Assembly: GCA_030849075.1 (NCBI GenBank)
Contig: JASAOO010003371.1
Span: 1-48,618, forward strand
Length of the DNA: 48,618 nucleotides
DNA from: Zelonia costaricensis
Lineage: Eukaryota > Euglenozoa > Kinetoplastea > Trypanosomatida > Trypanosomatidae
Reading direction: 5' to 3'
Shown: positions 29,068 to 38,578 of the stretch, one piece after another
Layout of the letters: the number at the start of each line of letters is the position of its first letter
How positions within the stretch are numbered: position 1 is the first letter of the stretch
Made by a program: the position numbers and the translations under genes
Notes under the pieces: model-generated
Seen by the model: only the letters and a program-made list of their open reading frames with translations
Told to the model about the DNA's origin: nothing
Databases searched by the model: none

Positions 29068-30261
29068 TCACATATGGGACTTCATGTCCTGGTTCTTGCG
29101 CACGAGGCTCAGGACCAGGCTCGCGGAGTCCTCCAGATCCTTTTTGGGCACGAATTCGTCTGCCTGATGAGCCACAGTGATGCTCCCAGGGCCGCACACG
29201 AGCACCGGAACCCCGATCAGCGCGTACTGACCGGCCTCCGTTGCGCCGCCAAGCTTATGCTTGTCGCGATCACCTCTGAGGGCACGAACCAAGACGGTGA
29301 ACGGGTCCTTCTCGTCCGCGTCGGAGAGCGAGGGGACGGCGGCAAGGTTCTCGATGACGATGTCGGCCTCACTGTACTCCTTCTTCATCTTCGGCAGCAG
29401 CTCCTTCTCCACGTAGTCTGTCACGCGCTTCTGAATGTCCGCCTGGGCCATCTGCGGCAGGTTGCGGAATTCGTAGTTGAAGACGCAGTCGGCCGGCACC
29501 GTGTTGATGGCGATACCGCCGTTGATGACGTTGGTCGACATCGTCGTGCGCGGCACGTCAAAGAACTCGTCGCTCACGCCGTTCAGGACGATGTCCTCGG
29601 CAATCTCGCGAATCTTCACGATAAGCTTCGCTGCGTAGTCGATCGAGTTGCAGCTGTCCTTCGTCAGCGCGTACGACGAGTGTGCGGCCTTGCCCTTGAC
29701 GTGCACCTTCCACACGCAAATGCCCTTGTGCGCGACAATCACCTTGTTCGACGTCGGCTCGCCCACAAGGCAGCCATCCGGCTTGATGCCCTTGCGCTTC
29801 AGGTACTGCGTCAGGGTGCGGCCACCGAGGCAGCCCACCTCCTCGTCGTATGTCCAGGCGAGGTACACCGGACGGTCACGGCGCATCTTGATCAGCTGGG
29901 GGACAAGCGACATACACACGGCGATGAAGCCCTTCATGTCGCACGTGCCACGGCCGTAGAAGAGGCCATCCTTTTCGGCAACCTTGAACGGATCGCTGTT
30001 CCACTTCTGCCCGTCCACCGGGACTGTGTCGAGGTGGCCGCTCAGCACGATGCCGCCCTTCGTCGAGCCATTCTGCGGCGGAATCGTCGCAAACAGGTTC
30101 GCCTTCTTCTTGGTGTCGTCAAAGATGAGCTCGGACTGGATACCGACGTTCTCTAGGTACTCCTTGAGGTAGGTGACAATGTCGAGGTTGGAGTTGCGAC
30201 TGGTCGAGTCAAAAGAAATGACCTTCTCCAGCCACTCCACGTAGCCTGACGGGTAGGACAT
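29068..30261 (-). CDS. M20 family deacetylase, acetylornithine deacetylase-like (ArgE-like)
   Basis: A 397-residue zinc amidohydrolase. The M20 active site is complete: H76 and D78 in SGHLDTVP, the bridging D108 in GTCDMKG, the general base E140 and ligand E141 in DEEVG, and a late histidine in GSITVAHQADEF. The dimerisation lid (about 175-290, KGKAAHSSY) is present. Similarity along the whole length is closest to bacterial ArgE, and the length matches (about 385). The ATG at 30261 is used; the frame extends upstream only to a GTG, which is not a likely start in a eukaryote. Trypanosomatids lack a full ornithine-from-glutamate route, so the true substrate is probably another N-acyl amino acid or a dipeptide. 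The sequence fixes the fold and chemistry, not the substrate. Confidence 0.88.
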   Translation of the reverse strand: MSYPSGYVEWLEKVISFDSTSRNSNLDIVTYLKEYLENVGIQSELIFDDTKKKANLFATIPPQNGSTKGGIVLSGHLDTVPVDGQKWNSDPFKVAEKDGLFYGRGTCDMKGFIAVCMSLVPQLIKMRRDRPVYLAWTYDEEVGCLGGRTLTQYLKRKGIKPDGCLVGEPTSNKVIVAHKGICVWKVHVKGKAAHSSYALTKDSCNSIDYAAKLIVKIREIAEDIVLNGVSDEFFDVPRTTMSTNVINGGIAINTVPADCVFNYEFRNLPQMAQADIQKRVTDYVEKELLPKMKKEYSEADIVIENLAAVPSLSDADEKDPFTVLVRALRGDRDKHKLGGATEAGQYALIGVPVLVCGPGSITVAHQADEFVPKKDLEDSASLVLSLVRKNQDMKSHM

Positions 30262-30925
30262 GAGAGGTGAGTCGTCAAGCGAAGTTGCGTGGCTGTTAGT
30301 TTCCCCGCAGTAGCTCACGACTGTTCGAAGAGTTCTGTGACGAGAGTGAAGGGAGTCAAGTTCTATTTAGGAGAAAGACAGGAGACAAGAAGCAGTCAGA
30401 AGAGTGGGCCCTACGATGGGAGGGGCATGGCAAAAGGACAAATGAGCTCTTTGCTTTGAATGCAAGTTCTCGGAGTCTGCACGCTTCCTGTAGAACTCCC
30501 AGTGCATGGTCAGCACAACACTGAGCACGCAAAGGGGATGTGCCTGCGACTCTGCAAGCACTTTTACAACTGGCGCGCAGCCCAGGCATTTGGGTCGCCT
30601 TTGTTTCTTCTTTTTTTTTCCCCTTGCTTCCGTGTGCCTGCGATGGGCATGGTACAAAAACAAGCATGACGCAAGCCGAGTGACTCTAGGGGGGCGGGCA
30701 CAAGGCCTCACGCGCAAACGCACACACCCCGCACGTGGCGCACGCTTGCTTGGAGAGCTGAAGGATACACACTCACACAAACACAGCCACGACAACTCGA
30801 AGAGAAGAAGAGGAAAACACGGAAGAGGAAAGAACGCATCGACGCTGCAGCGCAGCTTTCCGCGGATAAAGAAGCTGGTAGACCGAGAGAGACAGTGCGT
30901 TACCGACTGGCTTTGCCGACAGCTC
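30262..30925. other. Intergenic region upstream of the ArgE-like gene
   Basis: Contains purine-rich plus-strand stretches at 30335-30400 (polypyrimidine tract on the transcribed strand), a T-rich tract near 30602-30622 and short CA runs near 30720-30785. No supported gene. Confidence 0.55.
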
Positions 30926-31825
30926 CTACTTCCGGGTGTGGATGAAGAACCTTCCCTCCATCGCGCACCACTCTACGCTCCGCTCCTGCCAGAGGTAGTC
31001 CTTCATGTCGAACAGCTCAAAGGCAGCGGGGTCCCTGTACGGGGCCACTGACCTAGCGTGCGGGTAGAGGTCGTCAAAGCACAGAATGCGGGTACCCACC
31101 GGTGCAGACCGCAGCCGCTCTGACAAGAAGTGCGTCAGAGGCTTTGGGAACAGCAGGTTTGACATGAGGATAGCGGTCCGGCCCTCTTCCTTGTCAAAGT
31201 ACGACGACGAAGAGAGCAGCCGTGCAAGGTCAGCCGTGATGACCTCCACCTCCGGCATGGAGTGGCCACTCTTTTGTTCCAGCTGACCGCGAAGCAGCGG
31301 CCACGCCTCACGGGCCACTGCGGCGTTGTGCTCGCTAATTTCAATGCCTACACACCTTGCGCCAGTGAGGTATGCGACCTGGAAGAGGATGGAACCGTTT
31401 CCGCACCCGAAGTCGTAAAACGTGTCCTCAGCCGTGATCTTCATGAGGCGCACAAGCCGCGTCACAAAGGGCGTAAGCAGCGACTTGGCACAAAGCTGTC
31501 GCGCGCCGTAAACCTCCACGACACGCTTCTTCGCGAGCTGGGCGTAGGTATTGAGCAGCAGCTTCTCAAACTCCACGCAGCAGCACTGCTCGGTAGTGCA
31601 GTGGTAGCAGCCGCTATCATTTGGGGTTTGCCGCAACGGTAGGTGGACGGGATCGTGCGGTGCGCCGCTTCCAAGCTCCCTTGGCGTTACTGTGTGCGCA
31701 GCATCGGTCGTGCCAGCTGACGGCTTGCTAAGCTTGCTGATTGCAGCGTCCGAGACCAAAAAGCGCGCGATCGGCCGCTTGGTTTTTAGGTCAGGGCGAC
31801 CCCTCTTCACACGTGCGACAGGCAT
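30926..31825 (-). CDS. DOT1-type histone H3 lysine methyltransferase
   Basis: A 299-residue nuclear methyltransferase of the DOT1 family, which in trypanosomatids methylates H3 Lys76. The SAM-binding motif I is [16 protein letters not shown] (D138, G140, G142, G144), followed by the acidic end of strand 2 in VGIEIS. The DOT1 block [17 protein letters not shown] matches the conserved NxxF region, and the motif upstream, [11 protein letters not shown], replaces the yeast VYGE block. A cysteine cluster CYHC...CCC lies at about 73-83, and the N-terminal 40 residues are basic. The size is that of the short trypanosomatid DOT1A/DOT1B enzymes. Which paralogue it is (mono/di- or trimethylating) cannot be read off. 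The start at 31825 gives the basic N terminus; the open frame upstream has no support. Confidence 0.85.
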   Translation of the reverse strand: MPVARVKRGRPDLKTKRPIARFLVSDAAISKLSKPSAGTTDAAHTVTPRELGSGAPHDPVHLPLRQTPNDSGCYHCTTEQCCCVEFEKLLLNTYAQLAKKRVVEVYGARQLCAKSLLTPFVTRLVRLMKITAEDTFYDFGCGNGSILFQVAYLTGARCVGIEISEHNAAVAREAWPLLRGQLEQKSGHSMPEVEVITADLARLLSSSSYFDKEEGRTAILMSNLLFPKPLTHFLSERLRSAPVGTRILCFDDLYPHARSVAPYRDPAAFELFDMKDYLWQERSVEWCAMEGRFFIHTRK

Positions 31826-32523
31826 TCTATGGCGATGCCGTGCTTGGAAACCGGCTGTAGACGACGTGCAGTGGCAAGCGTGTCGATAAGCGGATGCCTG
31901 CGGCGCGCGAACCACCGAACGTGGGAGCTTGAAAAGACAACGGGCACTTGGAGGTGCTGTTTGTTGAGAGACTCTTCGGAATCACCGTGTCTGCGGTGGT
32001 GCGCGCAGAAAAAAAAAGACAAAGGAGGCTGAAAAGCCTGAAAAGGGGGAGGGCGTAGCGGAGGGCAGGGTCGGCTTTCACAAACCCACCACTCTCTGCT
32101 CCGCCTTTTTTTTCCACACGACTGCGAAGCAACCCCAGCAACCAAAAAAATAAAAAAGAAGAGCGTCAAATGAGAAGGGGGAAAAAGAAAGGGAAAGATT
32201 AGCGGTGGTACCTTTTTCAGCTCAAGCACGCCTCGCAACAGAGGACGTCTCGCGCTGTGCACGGTGCGGTACGTTGGTCGCCGCCTGCTCATAGGTGTCC
32301 TCAGATCGACACGTGACGGCGAAAACGGGAGCCGTCGCTGACGCGTTTGGTTCGTCTTTCTTTTTCATTTTTCCGACACTCTCAAAACACTTCAAAAAAA
32401 AAAAAAACTGTGAGCAGTTCACTTTTTGTTGTATCTGCTGCAGCCTACTGGTTGAAGGGAGACCAAAGCAGCGTATTTGCCCCGCAACCGCGATCCACAC
32501 AGCACCGAGACACCGGTGCGTGC
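31826..32523. other. Intergenic region between DOT1-like and ISY1-like genes
   Basis: A-rich runs on the plus strand at 32009-32020, 32146-32158 and 32395-32406 and T8-9 near 32106-32113. These A-runs are T-tracts on the transcribed strand and suit trans-splicing of the DOT1 mRNA and polyadenylation of the ISY1 mRNA. No coding frame supported. Confidence 0.55.
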
Positions 32524-33351
32524 TCAACTCTTGCCTCGCAGGAGACTGAGGCGCTGCTGCAATGCCTTTTTTCGTTCTTCCAGCAGCTGCTTCTTGAAGT
32601 GCTCCTCGTCCGGGATTGCAAGCTTCCCATCGCTGCAGTAGGACAAAATGAGGGCATGCGTTTCGGAGCGCGCGACCGGGGCGCCGACGCCGGCACGTGC
32701 TTTCGCCTCCGCCTCCCGCTCAATTCGCACCAGTTCCGCGTCCGCCTCTGCCGAGCCCAGCCACTTTACCTTTTCGAGGTAGTCAAAATCGCGCGAAGTA
32801 GCCAGCTCGCCGTCTGGCTGCTCTGCCGGTGAGGGCTCCGTGCCCTCAGCGCCGTCGCTACTTCCGTCATCACTTCCGTCATCAGCCTCTTCGACGCTGC
32901 TTTCGTCGCGGGCCCGCTTCCCTGTCGGGGCTGCGGCCTCGGGCAGCTGCTTTGCGCAGCCCAAAAAAACCTTGCGACGAGCCCGCTGCGGCGCTGGTTC
33001 ACCGGCCAGAAATGCGAGACGAGCCTCCCACTGTGCTTTTCGCGCAATCAGCTTGTTCACTTCGTCGTTTTTGGCGCGAACAACGGCTTCACCGTCCCTC
33101 TCGATGTCCAGCAGTTTCGGGTCGCGCAGCTGCGCTGTTTTGTCGCCAATCTCCTGCTTGAGCCGGTAGATAACGTACTTGATAACCCTCTCGTCATCCA
33201 CCTCGCTGGGGTTTGTCGGGAGCTTCAGCACGCCGAGGCCCGCTAGTCGCTCCTCTTCTTGGCGTCGCTTCGACAACTTGTACAGAATGGTGTTCTTGCG
33301 CTCTTTGGTGCGGGCAAGCGTGCCCTCGATCTCGCGCAGCCGGTCTTGCAT
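32524..33351 (-). CDS. ISY1-like pre-mRNA splicing factor
   Basis: A 275-residue protein resembling ISY1, a component of the Prp19-related (NTC) group that acts at the catalytic spliceosome. The N-terminal 120 residues are helical and contain the ISY1 pattern: TILYKLSKRRQEEE, a run through VIYRLKQEIGDKTAQLRDPK, then NDEVNKLIARKAQWEARLAFL. The typical YFGxAKxLP block appears as VFLGCAKQLP at about 127-136. A strongly acidic, Ser/Asp-rich segment (about 150-180) follows, and then a helical C-terminal part. The family is usually 235-290 residues. In trypanosomatids its main work would be spliced-leader trans-splicing. It is the first gene of the leftward cluster, next to the strand-switch region. 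Confidence 0.75.
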   Translation of the reverse strand: MQDRLREIEGTLARTKERKNTILYKLSKRRQEEERLAGLGVLKLPTNPSEVDDERVIKYVIYRLKQEIGDKTAQLRDPKLLDIERDGEAVVRAKNDEVNKLIARKAQWEARLAFLAGEPAPQRARRKVFLGCAKQLPEAAAPTGKRARDESSVEEADDGSDDGSSDGAEGTEPSPAEQPDGELATSRDFDYLEKVKWLGSAEADAELVRIEREAEAKARAGVGAPVARSETHALILSYCSDGKLAIPDEEHFKKQLLEERKKALQQRLSLLRGKS

Positions 33352-34418
33352 GGCTGTTTACTGGGCCGAGGCAGCGAATAGTGTTAGCAGGAGATCAATA
33401 AAAAAGGAAAGCTGCTTCTGTGGCGCTGTGGTGGGTGTGACGGGCGGCGATGATCAAAGAAAGGAGGGCGAAGGGAGCGAAGCAGTTATGGTGGGGTGGG
33501 TCACGTGCGGTTTTAGAGAGAAGTATCGTTGCATTGCGTGAGTGTGCAGCACCACCCGCTTAGACTGCGTCGCCAGTCTCGAAGGTCGACGCTGGAAGTG
33601 GAATTGTCATGCGGCCGTACCCACCATGTAGCCGATGGGAGAGGTCAGGAGGGATGTGGTGTGGGGGGGGGGGAATTCATGCACAACGTGTCGTCACAGC
33701 ACCGCATGCGAAGCTTGAAGGTGGTCTACGGAATGCAACACGCCGTTTTGAATGGGTGACGACGTAAGCTCGAGCTTGCCGCTCTGAGTTCCCCCCCTCC
33801 CAAACTAGCCGAACCATGCACCTCTTCGAGTAGAAACAACTCCAGTTGCGGCAACCTTGCATCGAACTGCTGCTGTGCATTACGTCGAGGGCTCACGCGC
33901 CAGCACTCGACGCGTCAAAACACTGAGAGCGGAATTCTCTTGTACCCCGGAGACCGTGTCTGATGGCATCGGATCAGTCGAACTCGTAAACTGGCCGTTG
34001 ATCAACCGAAGCCCACTAAAGAGCCCCCTCCGTGTGTGCGTTGAGGTTAGAGCTCGGCACGTGATGCTGCTGTTCCCTTCCAAAACGAGGCGCCTCATCT
34101 GCGTATCGCGGCGAGAGCTGAAGCAGAGACTGTTGTCCGTGTACCACAAGAGCAGCGACCCGCTTTCACTCTGCTTCCCGCTGACTTTCTCGATATTTGT
34201 TCTTTTTCTGCCCACAGCATTCGCAGCGTCACCAGCTTCCTTCGTCGACAGGCAGCGAATCGTTTGCTTTTGTTCGTTGAAAACAACGCCAACCTACAGC
34301 GCCACATCTGTTGCGGGAAGACACAACCCCAGAACACGCAGCCTGCCAGGGTCGTTCTCGGCAAGCCCACCGTCCAGCGTGCCTGCGCGTCTCTTCCCGG
34401 TTTTGAGGAGAAGCCAAC
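33352..34418. promoter_or_regulatory. Divergent strand-switch region, probable polymerase II start zone
   Basis: All genes to the left are on the minus strand and all genes to the right on the plus strand, so transcription must diverge from this 1.07-kb stretch. It contains a G11 run at 33663-33673, GT-rich sequence around 33655-33735, and polypyrimidine tracts before each flanking gene. In trypanosomatids such regions carry H2A.Z/H3-acetyl marks and lack TATA promoters; no TATA-like element is seen. I searched by eye for tRNA B-box sequence and saw none. Confidence 0.8.
33663..33673. repeat. G11 homopolymer in the strand-switch region
   Basis: Eleven consecutive G on the plus strand preceded by gtg and followed by an EcoRI-type gaattc. 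Poly-G and GT-rich tracts have been linked to transcription start zones in kinetoplastids. Confidence 0.85.
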
Positions 34419-35687
34419 ATGACGAGCGAGACTGTTCTGGTCAAGGATGACAAGAGGGTGGTCGTGGTGGGTGCCGGTATGGTCGGGGTTTCTGTCGCCT
34501 GGCACCTGCAGCGCCGCGGCTTCCGAGTCACGATGATTGACCGCAAGGCGCCTGGCGAGGAGACGTCGTGGGGCAACGCCGGCATCATCCAGCGTGAATG
34601 CCTGCAGCCTTACCGCATCCCAACCGGGTTTCTGAACCGCATCCAGATTCTCCTGAACGCTAAGGTCGACGTCCGGTACGACCTCGCCTCAATCCCACAG
34701 AACATCTACGCCATTTACCTGTACTGGCGCAACTCCAGCCCGCGGCTGTACCGCGAAAACTCAGCGGCATTTGCATCGCTCGTTGAGCACTGCACGACCG
34801 AGCACGAGAGGATGATCAAGGCATCCGACTCCGAGGGGCTGGTTCGCAAGGTGGGCTTTCTCGAGCTCTTTCGAACAGAGCCGCTGAGCGTGGCGGCGGC
34901 ATCCGTGGAAGAGCAGCGAGCGATGGGGATCAACGTTGACCTCGTCACGCCTGGCAATCTGCAGAAGCAGGAGCCCAGCCTGAACGCCAAGGCGTTCAGC
35001 TGCGGGTTTTACTTCAAGGATGCGTGGAGCGTCACCGACCCGGGGGCGCTGGTCAAGGCATACGCGCGCAGCTTCGTCGCCAGCGGCGGCGCCGCGATCG
35101 AGGCCACCGTCAAGAGCATTTCGCCCCGCGAAGAGGGGGGCTGGACTGTTGAGACGGACGCGGGCAGCTACGTTGCTCCGCGAGTCGTCGTCGCCACCGG
35201 ACCGTGGTCGAACGAGGTGCTCGCTCCGCTGGGCTACAAGTTTCCCCTCATCCCACTGCGTGGCTACAATACACACTTCAAGCTCGCGGACGGCGCCACG
35301 CTCAACCACTCCGTCGTCGATCTCGAAAACGGCTTCGTCATCGGCCCACTCGCGGCGGGCATCCGCCTCACCACCGGTGGCGAAGTCACGTCGCTCGCCG
35401 CCTTGCCAAACGAGATTCAGCTGCGGCAAGCCGAGGCCATTGCGCGTGACTTGCTGCCGCTGAAGGAGCAGGTTGGTGGGGTGTGGCATGGCCACCGTCC
35501 TCTGATTGCAGATATGAAGCCGGTGATTGGTGAGTCGCCAAAGCACCCTGGCCTGTGGATGTGCCTCGGGCACGGCTACCAGGGTTTCACGCTGGGGCCC
35601 ATCTCAGGGCGGCTGGTGAGTGAGATGATGTTGCAGGAGAAGCCAATTGTCGACCCAGCGCCGTTCTCGGTCTCTAGGTTTTTGTAG
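34419..35687 (+). CDS. FAD-dependent D-amino-acid dehydrogenase-like oxidoreductase, copy 1
   Basis: A 422-residue flavoenzyme of the DAO superfamily, closest in pattern to bacterial DadA. The FAD-binding fold begins VVVVGAGMVGVSVAWHLQRR (GxGxxG at residues 18-23), ends its second strand at MIDRKAP, and continues with TSWGNAG. The C-terminal FAD motif is GLWMCLGHGYQGFTLGPISGRL. The expected reaction is oxidative deamination of a D-amino acid (or a glycine-like substrate) to a keto acid. There is no obvious signal peptide, presequence or membrane segment, unlike membrane-bound bacterial DadA. It is the first gene of the rightward cluster and is followed by a paralogue in the same orientation. 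The start follows tctcttcccggttttgag with ATG at 34419. Bacterial origin is suspected from the family, not from base composition, which matches the neighbours. Confidence 0.85.
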   Translation: MTSETVLVKDDKRVVVVGAGMVGVSVAWHLQRRGFRVTMIDRKAPGEETSWGNAGIIQRECLQPYRIPTGFLNRIQILLNAKVDVRYDLASIPQNIYAIYLYWRNSSPRLYRENSAAFASLVEHCTTEHERMIKASDSEGLVRKVGFLELFRTEPLSVAAASVEEQRAMGINVDLVTPGNLQKQEPSLNAKAFSCGFYFKDAWSVTDPGALVKAYARSFVASGGAAIEATVKSISPREEGGWTVETDAGSYVAPRVVVATGPWSNEVLAPLGYKFPLIPLRGYNTHFKLADGATLNHSVVDLENGFVIGPLAAGIRLTTGGEVTSLAALPNEIQLRQAEAIARDLLPLKEQVGGVWHGHRPLIADMKPVIGESPKHPGLWMCLGHGYQGFTLGPISGRLVSEMMLQEKPIVDPAPFSVSRFL

Positions 35688-36384
35688 CCCACTGTAGCAG
35701 GGCTTTAGGGACGACATCAGCGGTACTTCTTTTGCTTCGTAGTACAATCCCTGTGCCTTTTCACTGCGCTTCCTCACTCCGCTGTTGTACAAGCCTCGCG
35801 GACCCCCCTCTTTTCACAATTAAACGCGTTTCCTATTGTAGGAGCTCTTTCCACTTATCGTCTCAGCGAGGCACTCTGACTGCCTTCCTTTCTCGCTGTC
35901 AAACCGGGCCTGTGGGATCCCACGTCGCGAGGGCTGATCCCCCCACGGTCTCTGTTGCTCCTCGCTACAGTGCCCACCCTTGTCCGAGCCGCACCACCGC
36001 GCACCCTCCCACACGGATCTGTCTTTCAACACTTGTTTCTGCCCATCGTACACCTCAGTGAGCGTCCTCCCCACTATGCCATAGCTTTTGTGGTGCCATA
36101 GTAGCGGCTCCTTGGATCGAATCAGCACAACCAGGCGCAGCAGCAGAACCCAGGAACGCGGGCTCTTGCTGAGAGAAACACGCACCAATATAGACGCACC
36201 GGAAAGAAGCGCGGCCGCTCGCGCGCCTCCCGCCAGCCAGAGAAGTACACCACCTGTTTTGCACGGGCTTCACGTACTTCTTTCCTTTCTCTCTCTTGTC
36301 GTTTGCTGTGGGCTCTTCTCACATAACCTCGAGGACAGCTTCGTTTGCCCTAGCCTCGCGCACCCCTCCGAACTTGCCATCAGC
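35688..36384. other. Intergenic region between the oxidoreductase paralogues
   Basis: Pyrimidine-rich plus strand (35725-35830, 36270-36320) with several AG candidates, the expected trans-splicing signals for copy 2. No gene seen. I noticed no obvious similarity with the region upstream of copy 1, so the duplication seems limited to the coding part or is old. Confidence 0.6.
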
Positions 36385-37659
36385 ATGCCAGGCAGCGACC
36401 ATATAGCGCCTGCGGACAGCGCCCGCTCTGTGATTGTGGTGGGTGCCGGTATTGTCGGGGTGTCCTGCGCGTGGCACCTTCAGCGCCGCGGCTGCAGCGT
36501 CGTTGTGGTGGACCGCGAGGTGCCCGGCAATGCCACATCATGGGGCAATGCTGGGCTTATCCAGCGGCTGCCGCCCTCGCCGTTCCCCCGCGGGCTGGTG
36601 AACCGAGCCAGGATCGCACTGAACTGGAAGAACGATGTGCGGTATAGCGTGGCTGGCATGGTCGAGCACTACTACCCCCTGCTGCTCTACTGGTGGTATT
36701 CCCGGCCTTCTGTCTTTTGCCAGATCACGCGCGAGTACGCCACGCTCGCTGATCGTTGCACGCAAGAGCACGAGGTCATGGCAAAGGCGGCTCGGTGTGA
36801 GCACCTCATTCGGCGAACGGGCTTCTTTGACATGTTCCGCACCAAGCCACTGGATGCAATCCAGGAGTCCGTGGAGAGCCAAGTGCGCGATGGCCAGGCG
36901 GTGAGGCTGGTGACACCCGCCGATCTCGCCAAGGCGGAGCCGAGCGTCAACGCCGCCGTCTTCTCCGGCGGGTACTTTTTCAGCGACTCGTGGCTGGTAA
37001 CCGACCCTGGCGAGCTAGTCAAGTCGTATGCCGACCACTTTGTTGCAAGCGGCGGGTCCGTGGTCCGGGCCGCAGTGCAGAGCATTGTGCCCGTCGGGGA
37101 CGCAGACGCACCGCGGTTTGAGGTGAAGACGAACGGGGGCAGCTTCGAGGCGCCGCTTGTTGTAGTCGCTGCCGGCCCGTGGTCGAACGAGGTGCTGGCG
37201 CCTCTCGGCTATCACTTTCCCTTGTACCCGCTGCGAGGCTATAACACCCACTTCGAGCTCGCAGAGGGCGCGCAACTGGGGCATACGATTGTAGATGTGG
37301 AGAACGGCTACTCAATCGGACCGATGCGGCAGGGTGTGCGGCTGAACACTGGCGGAGAACTGACGTCCATGGCTGCACCACCCAACAACGTTCAACTCAC
37401 TGCGGCTGAGGCGGCGGCGCGTCAGCTGCTGCCGCTGCGGGGGCGGATCTCGGCGTCGTGGCTCGGACACCGGCCTTGCATGGCGGACATGAAGCCTGTC
37501 ATCGGCGCCGCGCCTCGCCACCCGGGGCTGTGGATGTGCTTCGGCCACGGCTCCAACGGCCTCACCCTCGGCCCTGCATCGGGTCGTTTGCTCGCTGAGA
37601 TGGTTTCTGGAGCAGCGCCCTGGATTGACCCTGCACCATTCTCGGCCAGTCGCTTCTAG
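36385..37659 (+). CDS. FAD-dependent D-amino-acid dehydrogenase-like oxidoreductase, copy 2
   Basis: A 424-residue paralogue of the gene just upstream, with the same fold: GxGxxG at residues 20-25 (VIVVGAGIVGVS), TSWGNAG, GPWSNEVLAPLGY and the closing FAD motif GLWMCFGHGSNGLTLGPASGRL. Long identical blocks and equal length show tandem duplication, but many substitutions in the middle third (substrate side) suggest different substrates. The protein ends in -SRF, a weak resemblance to a glycosomal C-terminal targeting tripeptide; copy 1 ends in -SRFL and would not fit. The ATG at 36385 is chosen over the upstream open frame because the FAD domain starts just after it and a polypyrimidine tract precedes it at about 36280-36296. 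Confidence 0.85.
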   Translation: MPGSDHIAPADSARSVIVVGAGIVGVSCAWHLQRRGCSVVVVDREVPGNATSWGNAGLIQRLPPSPFPRGLVNRARIALNWKNDVRYSVAGMVEHYYPLLLYWWYSRPSVFCQITREYATLADRCTQEHEVMAKAARCEHLIRRTGFFDMFRTKPLDAIQESVESQVRDGQAVRLVTPADLAKAEPSVNAAVFSGGYFFSDSWLVTDPGELVKSYADHFVASGGSVVRAAVQSIVPVGDADAPRFEVKTNGGSFEAPLVVVAAGPWSNEVLAPLGYHFPLYPLRGYNTHFELAEGAQLGHTIVDVENGYSIGPMRQGVRLNTGGELTSMAAPPNNVQLTAAEAAARQLLPLRGRISASWLGHRPCMADMKPVIGAAPRHPGLWMCFGHGSNGLTLGPASGRLLAEMVSGAAPWIDPAPFSASRF

Positions 37660-38578
37660 CACCCCGCGAGGACAGCTCTCTGTCCAGTCGATTCGCACGT
37701 AGGCGCCCACTTCCGCGCACACGACCTGCTCAAGCACCGCTTTCTCCATCCAATCGTCCAGCAACTGTGTCGCGAGCGCATTCCTCTGCGCTGGCTGGCA
37801 CCCCTCTGCGTGTTCTTCCGGGACACACTCTTTATCGTCCAACCAGGCAAGGGGTGAGTGCCGGTCCTCTTTCTTGCGTTTCTCCCACCCTCTCTTCGCG
37901 GCACCGAAATGCTCGGTGAGGATTATTCGTTTGTCTTTTGCTTCTTTCTTCACGTGCCCCTCAGGTGCCTCTTTCGCTTCTCTCTTCTGCATTTCCTCTG
38001 AATCTTCTCCTCTTTGTGTTTGTGGTGGTGCTTCCCGAACCTCTCATGCGAACACCTCACCTTCTCTGTTGTAGACACCTCTCTCTCCACCCACAAAGAG
38101 CAACAGCTGCAAGCCACTCGCTGCCAGTGCACTGCCCCGACGCCTGTCGCACGCACTCCCGTATACATGAGCGTGCACCACGGGGTCCCTACTAGGAGCA
38201 CTCCTCTGACGGCGCGATCCGTCATGCTCCCTTTTGGGCGTGCACCGACTGGCTCTGCGAAGAGGCAAACGCAGCCCACCTGCCGATGCATGCCGTTTGC
38301 GAGGAGCCGCTTTTGCGTCAGCGCCTGCGTTGCCGCTCGTTGCTGCAACTGTCTCGACTCCCGGCACTGGAGGGACTCCATCGCTGGGTGCGGCGCAGCA
38401 ACCACTCTTTCCTTGACCCCTGCTCTTTTTCTGCTCTACGTCGGCTCTGCCTCTCGAACGTCACCGCGGTACGACAGGTACGCGGCAACGTGTTTCTCTC
38501 ACATCACTCTATTGGCTCTCTCAGTGGCTTATACACGAAACTGCAGCACACCGCCCGGGCACCAGCTCACTTGCCACC
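37660..38578. other. Intergenic region upstream of ATG7
   Basis: Pyrimidine-rich throughout (for example 37863-37990 and 38400-38460), with several possible splice acceptors; the one nearest ATG7 is the cag at about 38547 or the ccag at about 38566. Open frames are low-complexity shadows. Confidence 0.55.

Noticed and set aside
30262..30318. Upstream extension of the ArgE-like protein by 19 codons
   Set aside because: It would have to start at GTG; the ATG at 30261 gives the family's usual length.
33352..34418. tRNA or snRNA genes in the strand-switch region
   Set aside because: Such genes often sit at strand switches, but I saw no B-box-like sequence or cloverleaf by eye. A covariance-model search would be decisive.
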